Origin: Acephala macrosclerotiorum
Taxonomy: Eukaryota > Ascomycota > Leotiomycetes > Helotiales > Mollisiaceae
Length of the DNA stretch: 64,000 bases
Reading direction: 5' to 3'
Assembly (NCBI GenBank): GCA_014904845.1
Contig: MU119332.1
Location: 85,728-149,727 of the forward strand
The notes below the pieces were generated by a model, which saw only the letters and a program-made list of their open reading frames with translations, had not been told where the DNA came from and did not search any database. Both the position numbers and the translations under genes were made by a program. This document shows, piece after piece, positions 56,201 through 64,000 of the stretch (positions are counted from its first letter, which is position 1; every line of letters begins with the position of its first letter).

Positions 56201-59200
56201 TGGCCCGCACGATCTCGTGCGGAAAGCACAGATGCTACCGCGTCATTCACCGATCTCGATTCTCGCACATTTGGCGAGCGACAAAGTAACGGCTCTCCCC
56301 TATGACTGGAAGAGGTGCTTGGTAACATATGGACTCGCTATCGTGGCCCTTCAGCGTGCAGAACGACTCCTCCTATCTGCTGGAAGTACGGCAGAACTCT
56401 TGAGTGAACTCGAGAATCCTGGCCATCAAGACTGGGATCCAATGAGTTACCCTGAATGGCTCCTTTTTGAAGTTGAAAATAATATCCTGATACGTCAAGA
56501 ACAGGCCCAAATTTCTAGAGAAATGATGTGGCCATCTTCTCGGTCGAACTCTGTCATGCAGCTGAACATGGGACTTGGCAAGTCATCTGTCATCGTTCCT
56601 ATAGCTGCGGCAGCTCTCGCAGACAGAACACAGCTTGTCAGGGTTATCGTTCTGAAACCCTTAGCAATGCAAATGTTCCATTTGTTGGCGAAGAAGCTTG
56701 GTGGCATGCTGAACCGGCGTATCTACTACATGCCAATCTCGCGGTCCCTTAGGTTGGATATATTCCAAGCACGTCAGATCCGTGATTTGTATGAGGAATG
56801 CATGCATACCGGTGGTATACTTCTCACCCAGCCAGAGCACATTCTTTCGTTCGAGCTGATGGGACTTGAGCGACTCCTCTCTGGCAACTCAGAGCTAGGC
56901 AACATCATGATCCAGACACAAGACTGGCTGCGGGTAAATTCGCGAGATATCCTTGATGAGAGTGATGAGATTCTGAGCGTACGGTTCGAGTTGATCTATA
57001 CCATGGGAACGCAACGCGCTATCGAGTTTAGCCCGGATCGTTGGGTCATTGTCCAACATGTCCTGGGGCTTTTAGGTCGTCTTACGCACCAGGTACTTGA
57101 ACAATTTCCGCACGGCTTGGAAGTGGTCCCCGGGCAGCCCGGAAGCTTCCCAAGAATCCGAATCCTCCAAACCCAGGCTGGCGATAAATTATTAGAGATT
57201 GTCACACGGCAGCTTTGTGAAGTTACTCTACCGGGAGTGCCCATGTCATACCTCCCCCCAAGGGTTCGCACAGCCTTGTTCGGATTCCTCACAGATCCGA
57301 AATTGAACGCGACGACTACGCAATCGCTGCTGGAAGCCGCATCTGGTTCCGACACGATGAGGAAGGGCCTCCTCCTTTTGAAGGGCCTATTCGCCGGTGG
57401 GATTCTTAGGTTTGCCTTGGAGCAAAAGCGGTGGCGCGTCAATTATGGACTTGATCCTTCACGGACGATGCTTGCTGTTCCCTATCATGCAAAGGACAGT
57501 CCGGCCACACGGGCTGAATTTAGCCACCCTGATGCCACTATCGTTCTAACTTGCCTCTGTTATTACTATAAAGGCCTCTCAGACCAACAAATATACGCAA
57601 GTTTTGAAGCGCTGCTGAAGTCCGACCACGCCCCTGAAGAGTACGCACGATGGGTACAAGATGCTCCAACACTGCCCGCCGCATTTAAACAAATAACTGG
57701 TGTTAACCTCAGAAATGCGGAGCAGTGTTCCCGAGAAGTATTTCCGCCATTGCAGTTCGCGAGAGGCATCATCAATTTCTACATGTCAACCATCGTTTTC
57801 CCGACAGAAATGAAGGAGTTCCCTCAAAAACTTTCGTCATCCGGCTGGGACATTGCGCGGGAGAAGGCTCACCCAACTACGGGGTTCAGTGGAACGAATG
57901 ATAGCAGATACATCTTGCCGTTATCCATCACTCAATACGATCTGCCGCCGCAGCTCTCGACAAATGCCAAAGTACTTGATTGCCTATTGAGAAGCGAAAA
58001 CTCCTTCGCAGACGTTAGCCATGCATCCGACGCAGGCGTCCTCGACGCCGAAATGCTGTTGAAGATGGCATTGACATTAGATCCTCCTATCCGCGTCATT
58101 CTCGATGTTGGTGCGCAAGTGTTGGAACTGCAGAACGAGGAAATGGCAAATGCATGGCTCTCACGCGTGTCAGAATCTGCAGCTCAAGCTATCATCTTCT
58201 TTAACAATTATAACGAGATCTGCGTCTTGAGTCGTGATGGAACGATAAAGCCGTTGTTGATTTCACCCTTCGCAAAGCAGATGGATCAATGCTTGGTGTA
58301 CCTTGACGAAGCTCACACAAGAGGGACGGACCTTAGGATGCCAGCGAATTATCGAGCAATCGTGACATTAGGCCCCGGGCTTACTAAGGACCGACTCGTG
58401 CAAGGTAGTTCTTTATTTCCCCCTCTATCCACCAACTATTTTCTTCATCCTCGTTTCTTCCTCCCTTTCAGGACCTGAATTTCACGCTAATTATTGACAG
58501 CTTGTATGCGCATGCGAAAACTCGGAAAGGGACAGTCTGTCGTATTTTGCAGTTCTATGGAAGTTCGACGCAAGATCCTGAAATCTAGTGGCAAAAGCTG
58601 CGGTGCTATTGAGGTGGCTGACGTTTTAGAATGGTGCATCGCAGGCACATGCGCCCACACGAGAAAGAGTATCCCATTATGGGCAACACAAGGGGTGCGA
58701 CATCAGCGCCGACACGTAGCGTGCTCGCAGTTTTCCAACACCACAGAAGGAGGGTTTCCGAGACATATAGCTGCGTCATTGCTTGAAAACGAGGCGCAAA
58801 GTCTCCAACAACGATACGGATCTGAAGGGACACAGTGTGAGGAACAGATATTGTTAGAGAACATGGTAGAGGAGGCGCTCGTGACGCGTGAGAAACAGCT
58901 GGCGGACATCCGAGCCAAGTGCCGAGAATTCGACGTCTCATCATTCAGCATGGCAGCGCTGCAAGAGGAACAAGAACGTGAGCTTTCTCCGGAATTCGAA
59001 TGGGAGCCACAGATCGAGCTTCCACCAGCGTCAACGCCTTGTAAGCATAGTGTCCACCAGGATGTGCGGCAGTTGATCACACATGGTGTCTTTGAACGGT
59101 CTTCAAACGCCTTTCGACCGGCCTTTGGGACTCTGCGCAATACCACCGCATTCGACTGTTTTGAAACAACAGCGTGGCCAGATGATCTACTTGTCACAAC

Positions 59201-59789
59201 TGACTTCGCCCAGACGGTGCAAGCTTCGGATGACGAACTGCTAGACTCGTTCTTGAGGCCGGTGCATTGGGTCGTCAGCCGCAAGAAGGGAGACAAGATC
59301 GAGTCTGTGGTTCTGAGTCCGTACGAGGCTCAAGAGCTTCTACCGTCTGTCCGACAGCACAGGAATGTGATCTTACACGTGTATTCCCCACGTTTTAGCC
59401 AGTCTGTGCGGACGTTGGAGGACCTTTCATTCTGTGCTATTCCGGCTGTGCCTCAATCCTGGTCAATCCCCACTATCGTCAGAGAGCTTAATTTATTCGC
59501 CGGCCAGCTGTACATTCGAACTTACGAGGAGTACGAATCGCTCTGCATCTTCTTAGGACTCTGCTCTCAACCCCCCGGCGATCATATAGCGGTCGCATGT
59601 GATGGGTTCATCACCCCGCCGAATAAATCCCAGTCGGACATTTTCATGGCCCGAGCGTGTCCGTTCATGACTAGCCCAGTGGCGTTCCTAAGAATTTTAA
59701 TAGCGCTAAGGAGGAAAGGGCAGAGTTTTACAGCTTCACACTTTGGAATGATTCTGAATGGAGAATTGCTCTCGAGGGAGCACTTTTGA
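50265..59789 (+). CDS. Giant DUF6606/DUF3638/DUF3645 helicase-like protein
   Basis: Five exons (50265-50541, 50597-53679, 53738-53812, 53874-58404, 58501-59789) sum to exactly 3,084 residues. The N-terminal 280 residues fit DUF6606 (SAILEYIITHIFLPPKLPQE; DVLAFHIRCQNAGLIIRRLP). The DUF3638 core carries a P-loop at about residue 2044 (QLNMGLGKSSVIVPIAAAAL) and a DExx-type box at about 2172 (DILDESDEILSVRFELIY). DUF3645 follows, with YLDEAHTRGTDLRMPANYRA and VTLGPGLTKDRLVQACMRMR at about 2630-2660, which resemble helicase motifs II and VI. Such giant proteins are widespread in fungi and other eukaryotes, often auto-labelled ubiquitinyl hydrolase; no function is established and I see no peptidase motif to support that label. 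The frame is intact over 9.5 kb, so the gene is under selection or recent. It sits between an intact and a wrecked copy of the same coiled-coil gene. Confidence 0.9.
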
Positions 59790-60381
59790 GGCGAGCTCTA
59801 TGTACATGACAAGCCGATGAGTTGATAGAAAATTAACGACGAACCTCAAATCTTAAACTCCTTGCCACCCATCCAGTGCTGTCACACGCCCTAGAGCCTT
59901 ACTATGAACAATGAAACATAGGCCCACCGAGCGAATGTATTAGAGAAATACTTGGATTCTGTACCAGAAAGGACCCATCCAGATGCGGTTCACTCGAATG
60001 TCTTTGTGTTCTTCAATACTCGGTTGAGACTGTTCATCAAAAGGTGGAATATTTCTCGTGGCAGTATGGTATGATTTACCTCCCTTTCACATTCACTTAT
60101 TCCACCCGAATGAAAACTACCTGGGATGATTCCACTAGCAACGACGTCGGCGCGAATCCATCTCAGTTTTCCCTCTCATTATTACGTTCAAAAGAACGAT
60201 AAACTTCTTAGTTATATATTACCTACCATACACAAACCCAGCGGTCCAAGACGAAGTCTCAAGTGTGCGTAACCCAAAACACAGTATTCTTACCCACATT
60301 CCAAAACAAGAAAGTCAGGTCTCTTCCTATCTTGCCGACTTGACCTAAACCGTTTTTTAGTATTCATTTATTTCAGTCATC
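59790..60381. other. Intergenic between giant gene and pseudogene
   Basis: No gene seen. The last 80 bases before 60382 resemble the upstream leader of the intact paralogue in being AT-rich, but no site is claimed. Confidence 0.4.
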
Positions 60382-60818
60382 ATGGCCTCCTTACTCTCAA
60401 ATCCGCTCTATCAGCAGTTGCAAAGGCAACTCAAGGAGGAACGAACACGGCGAGCAAGCTCAGAGGATGAGCTGAAGCAAAAGAATGTCGAACTAGATGA
60501 GGTGCGAAAAAGCTAGAAAAAGGTAGGTAGCGCACTTAATAAGCTTTAAGTTAAAGCTAAACTACACTTTGGGTGCCCTCTCACAGATTCATATCTTATC
60601 GAGGAAGTCACTAAGTTGAGATTCAAAATTCAATATTTTGCCATCTTGTAAGACGACGGCGAGATTAAGCAGAAGATGAAGTCGAAGCCTATGAAATACC
60701 TCGAACTTTATATGGAAGCGACGATTCCAGGAACAAATACATACGAGACTCTGTTGCGATCAAAGGCACAGTGCTCTAGTCTTATATAGGCGTTCATTAG
60801 GCGAGTCCTTGTAGAAGT

Positions 60819-61067
60819 CTCTCCACCGGAGAAAAAAGTGGCCGATTTTGTCAAAGTGCGCAAATGCGACAAATCTGCAATATTGCCAATAAACAATTAA
60901 CAAATCTTGCAATAGTTTTTATGTGCATGTACACTAGCTATTTTTTGAAGTATTCCCGTAGTTGCAGAGGTTTTAGGGCATAGAACGTCGAGAAATAAAG
61001 TGTTGAATACTTTGGATTTTGGTGTTCTCGCGTGCCAAAGTCGGCCACTTTTTTCTCCAGTGGACAG
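60819..61067. mobile_element. 249-base MITE with terminal inverted repeats and 5-base target duplication
   Basis: The left end CTCTCCACCGGAG plus AAAAAAGTGGCCGATTTTG pairs with the right end as reverse complement (CTGTCCACTGGAG, AAAAAAGTGGCCGACTTTG): about 32 bases with three or four mismatches. GAAGT flanks both sides (60814-60818 and 61068-61072). Bridging the element makes RVLVEV continue into FEQFLFAGK, matching RVLVGSIFNQLRWAG of the intact paralogue. No coding frame inside, so non-autonomous. Superfamily not assigned. Confidence 0.9.
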
Positions 61068-61364
61068 GAAGTATTTGAGCAGTTTCTATTCGCTGGGAAA
61101 TTCTCTGATGACATGTTGGTTTTCTGCATACGACCCCGAGGCCCAGTAAGTTTCCTTCTGCTATTCCTATCGATACTAATTCACAGCCTAGACTATTTAC
61201 TAACTCCTCATCTCTAGAACTAGCTACCTCCCACTCTCTTATTAATCCTGTAACGGAACGCAAATTTCAAATATGGAGCGCAGTGTGTTAAATGATTACA
61301 TTACATTACATTATCCTCTCTTAATCATAATGTAATCACAAGAAAATTCTACTAATCATAATAC

Positions 61365-61433
61365 AAAAATGCAGATTATAATGCATTATTACATACAAAT
61401 CACATAATCACACTGCATTATAATCTGCATTTT
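61365..61433. repeat. 20-base perfect inverted repeat inside the hAT-like element
   Basis: AAAATGCAGATTATAATGCA at about 61366-61385 is the exact reverse complement of 61414-61433, with 28 bases between. The pair would form a stable hairpin in single-stranded DNA or RNA. Confidence 0.85.
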
Positions 61434-61462
61434 CGAAAACATATAATTATAACGTAATGCAG

Positions 61463-61496
61463 TTAATGCATTATAATTATGATTATAATGCATTAA
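61463..61496. repeat. Near-perfect palindrome inside the hAT-like element
   Basis: The 15-base arms TTAATGCATTATAAT and ATTATAATGCATTAA are separated by TATG. They share the TGCATTATAAT unit with the larger hairpin upstream, so the element interior is built of four inverted and direct copies of this unit. Confidence 0.85.
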
Positions 61497-62144
61497 TTGC
61501 ATTATTTTTTTAATCACGCTGATTGTCGGAACAAATATCACATGATATTCACGTGCGGCCCGAAACCGCATATAGCTAGTATTGTCTTACTCTCATTTCC
61601 GGAGCAGAGCTCTTATATCTCGAGCTTCGCCCCTTAGATAGTTGGAACAACAATGAACCAATACGCATACTAAGATCCAGAGAGAGTCTTACGTGCGTTC
61701 AGACCACTCACTAGTGACGTGGTATCCCTGGTGTGATACCAACACTGATGGAGCGTCACCACGACCTGCATGATTATGAATGCGATAGAATTAAACGAAG
61801 GCGGCAAGGCGCACCAAAACCTCGAACAACAAAAGCGATTGATTATGGACCGCATTCGAGAAACAATTGAACCATTTTTAAGGGTAATGAATGACGATTT
61901 CGAGCTAGAACTTATCAAGATCTTACAGACTGCGATTACACTGGACATGGAACTCTGCAGGCGGGCTGCTCGAATCCTCTGGGTATTTGAGGATAGGCAG
62001 TACGATGCCTCTTATATAGAATTAGAAACTGGAGAAGCTCCTGACGTAGAAAATCATAGAGTTCAACTAGTTGTCGTTCCTGGAGTGAAGAAGAAATTTC
62101 GGCAAGCCCGAGACTGCGCTGCTACCAATGAAGGTATAAGGTAG

Positions 62145-63071
62145 TCCAACATCGGAATGTTGACATAAGCAATTCCCACTTCTGTCTTTAGACCTGAGCA
62201 GTTGCTGCTGTAACCTGAGCTGTGTCCTGAGTACCTGAGCATGCCGCTGAGCCAGCCGGAGCCTGCGCAGGGGATTCTTTTCTGCCCCCCCGAGAATCGG
62301 GTATTGTTTCCACGTCTGTCTATATATAAATCTTGTAAATGCCTGTTGTCTGGAACACAGCCGCCTCTTCGAACCTACCAAGATGTCGTGATGGCATCCG
62401 CTTCCTCTCCCCTGTCAAATTTACAAGAGTCAACACAAGTTATGCAATAGGCGGGGGCCTCTAAGAGCGTTCCGTCTCTTCGTTCCTCAAGGCAGGTCCA
62501 GCCCGTGATTGGCTCTCGCACTCGGACTGCAAATGAAGGTAGGATCATGGGTGGAGTCTTCCATGGTCCTACGAAGGTACAGCGGTAAAGTATTACTGTA
62601 GCGCTAGCAGCAGCCTCAAATCTACCCCCTTGCATCACAACCACAACGCATAGCAAGCATACGAAGTTTCACAAGCGTATGGTCCTTATTCTAAGGATAA
62701 ATTCTGTCTTTGAATGATGTTTTTCGGTCAGGTATAGCAGAAGTTGTGAGATGTTGAAATCGTGTGTGGCGTTCAGACCTCTGTCTGCTATTGGAATACT
62801 TAACCGCCGCACCTCCGTATTCAAGCCTAGTCTTCCCATACTGCATTACGTTGTAGTCGGCACTTAGATGAGGCTGAGACGTGGGTGAACAAGCTAGGCA
62901 GCTAGCATCCTCGTCTGTCGAGGCCCAGCGGCTACATATAATGATATAATGAACCATGCCCCCGCTAGCGAAAGGGAGAATTCGTCCGAATCTCATTTCC
63001 AGTCGTTTACGGCATCTACATAGAGATAATGACGAATGTTCAATTGCCGGGTTTGTGTCTAGGGTTTCCAA
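62145..63071. other. Intergenic, nothing recognised
   Basis: Short frames on both strands without features. A TATATATA motif at about 62320 is isolated. It may contain further decayed sequence. Confidence 0.35.
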
Positions 63072-63880
63072 ATGACCATCAGCTCGAACCCCTTCTCGGT
63101 ACTAGACTTACAACTCCCGATCCCTTTGTTGGTCCTAGAGACTATGCTCGACAAATTGAGAATTATAGCCGCCGCCTTTAAAAATATCGAGAAGATGTTT
63201 TTAACAATAAAGTGAAGTTTACAAAATGGCTCGCGATGCCGGAGACGAAAGGCGGTATCGTGATCGTCCTTTAGTAGCCTACAGAGCACCAACGCTATTT
63301 CTCCGATCACCACTAAATAGTGAAAAACTGCAATACTCTAGACGCTATTGACGAAGTCTATAAAGCAATTACTGGGTGTGGCTTGGAGAAGATAAACTGC
63401 TTCGACGCGTTTTTTTTTTTTTACAAAATCCCCGTAAGCAAAAGCCTGTACAAATACAAAGAAGAACTCGACGAAGCATATGCCATATTCCTTTATATGA
63501 TCCAATAAAAGCAGCCGAATATAGTGTTTTACTATTATCGCAGCCCGCATTCTACTAAGTAATCTTACAAGAACTTCTAGTGCATCGAAATTGGACGCAC
63601 CCGCGATTATCAAGTCATTGTTTAAGGCCAACGCTACACTTGTGTGAACGGCTTCCATCCGAGTTATGCCTTCAACTACCTCGAAAATAAAAGCGTATTA
63701 CGGAGCCTCTTTATTATCGAGGCAGCGCAAACATTCCGTCGAGCCAATAGCACTTGGAGAGAGAGCTCTTGGATAACCGATGTGCGCGAAAACTGTACTA
63801 CTATAGTCCAGATGGAAATTAAAAGTAAAAGACTGTTCTCGATTCTTTTTTCTTTTTTTATAAGCTATAGAAAATAACTG
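63072..63880 (+). pseudogene. Unrecognised gene with eight Gln-type stops in one frame (RIP-like)
   Basis: One plus-strand frame stays protein-like for about 270 codons, with no frameshift. It includes DPFVGPRDYARQIENYSRRL, KYREDVFNNKVKFTKWLAMP, LDAIDEVYKAITGCGLEKIN, EELDEAYAIFLYMIQ, KQPNIVFYYYRSPHSTK, CIEIGRTRDYQVIV and VNGFHPSYAFNYLENKSVLR. It is broken by eight stops, all TAA or TAG, each one C-to-T change from CAA or CAG. That is the signature of RIP acting on CpA of the coding strand. I cannot name the family. The GFHPSYAxNY and SxxRxLxxIEAAxxF pattern looks like a conserved domain, and a nucleotide-binding or glycosylase-like fold is only a guess. The N-terminus before 63072 is not resolved. 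A T12 run at 63411-63422 may have altered the local sequence. Confidence 0.75.
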
Positions 63881-64000
63881 CTAATATTTCTTTTGTCCTT
63901 AAGATAAGTACAGTAACTGGCATAAAGTTCCCGTGATTTGCTGTTTTTACACCAAAACTCGCCTTATTCCACGCTGCGCATCACAATAACCACCTTTTAA
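63881..64000. other. Right edge, nothing recognised
   Basis: 120 AT-rich bases after the pseudogene with no feature. Confidence 0.4.

Larger units (their letters stand above)
61281..61747. mobile_element. 467-base hAT-like non-autonomous element
   Basis: Termini are CAGTGTG and CAACACTG, inverted ends of the hAT type. ATGGAGCG flanks both sides (61273-61280 and 61748-61755), an 8-base target duplication as hAT transposases make. Bridging it makes FQIWS continue into VTTTCMIMNAIELNEGG, aligned residue for residue with FQIWKATTNSLLLDTLELKEGG of the intact copy. The interior is very AT-rich with strong hairpins and no transposase. Confidence 0.88.
60382..62144 (+). pseudogene. Wrecked paralogue of the coiled-coil gene at 46.8-48.3 kb
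   Basis: Begins MASLLSNPLYQQLQRQLKEE and VELDEVRKS, aligned to YQQLHKELGEA and DLDEVRKGW of the intact gene; the acidic N-terminus is absent. Stops fall where the intact copy has Trp (GW to S-stop, TGG to TAG) and Gln (SLIQAF to LI-stop-AF, CAG to TAG), both CpA-to-TpA changes as RIP makes. Later blocks are SKPMKYLELYMEATIPGTNT, ERKFQIW, NAIELNEGGKAHQNLEQQKR and ENHRVQLVVVPGVKKK. Two transposons (60819-61067 and 61281-61747) interrupt it. In each case, leaving out the element and one target duplication joins homologous residues in frame. The gene copy therefore existed intact enough to align before insertion. Confidence 0.88.

Noticed and set aside
61281..61747. Telomeric, centromeric or origin interpretation of the AT-rich palindromes
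   Set aside because: The stretch is exactly bounded by an 8-base target duplication and hAT-type ends, so a transposon explains it.
1..64000. CRISPR array, tRNA, rRNA or bacterial-type operons
   Set aside because: No regularly spaced direct repeats and no convincing tRNA T-loop with matching arms were seen by eye; introns in most genes show this is eukaryotic nuclear DNA.

Overview
The window is nuclear DNA of a filamentous ascomycete (Pezizomycotina). Genes are dense, sit on both strands and carry short GT-AG introns of about 45-240 bases. Single-copy housekeeping genes have typical ascomycete architecture. The repeats look affected by RIP (repeat-induced point mutation): C-to-T type changes and glutamine codons turned into stops. 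A 2EXR-domain gene and several RNase H-like paralogues would suit Leotiomycetes, but that placement is inference.

Layout. 0-4 kb: the C-terminal WD40 part of an NLR-like protein runs in from the left edge, followed by a small transposon and gene-poor sequence. 4-9.5 kb: a ubiquitin-like/WLM metalloprotease, the HDEL receptor ERD2 and the 75-78 kDa subunit of complex I. 10.6-17.5 kb: five RNase H-like copies, of which two look intact and three are broken, one of them interrupted by the same small transposon. 18.6-39.4 kb: a housekeeping block with an uncharacterised low-complexity protein, a GFA-family protein, an acyl-CoA-binding membrane protein (Atg37-like), RNase III (Rnt1-like), mitochondrial ribosomal protein Rsm27/mS33, a Pumilio protein, a KPWE-motif (PEX39-like) protein, Scd6/LSM14, a GNAT acetyltransferase, SelO and an aldo-keto reductase. 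40.2-41.2 kb: a 2EXR protein.

43.6-64 kb is accessory. An HSP70/HSPA12-like ATPase is divergent from an unrecognised coiled-coil gene. Next come a 600-base fold-back repeat and a giant 3,084-residue DUF6606/DUF3638/DUF3645 helicase-like gene. After it lies a wrecked second copy of the coiled-coil gene carrying two nested transposon insertions with clean target-site duplications. The window ends with an unrecognised gene killed by eight glutamine-type stop codons in one otherwise open frame.

Several housekeeping pairs share short divergent promoters: RNT1/RSM27, KPWE protein/SCD6 and SelO/aldo-keto reductase. SCD6 and the Pumilio protein are both post-transcriptional regulators. The Atg37-like and KPWE proteins may both concern peroxisomes. 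No tRNA, rRNA or CRISPR was seen. Exon boundaries were read by eye from GT-AG signals and frame continuity. Where stated, exon lengths sum to a multiple of three.
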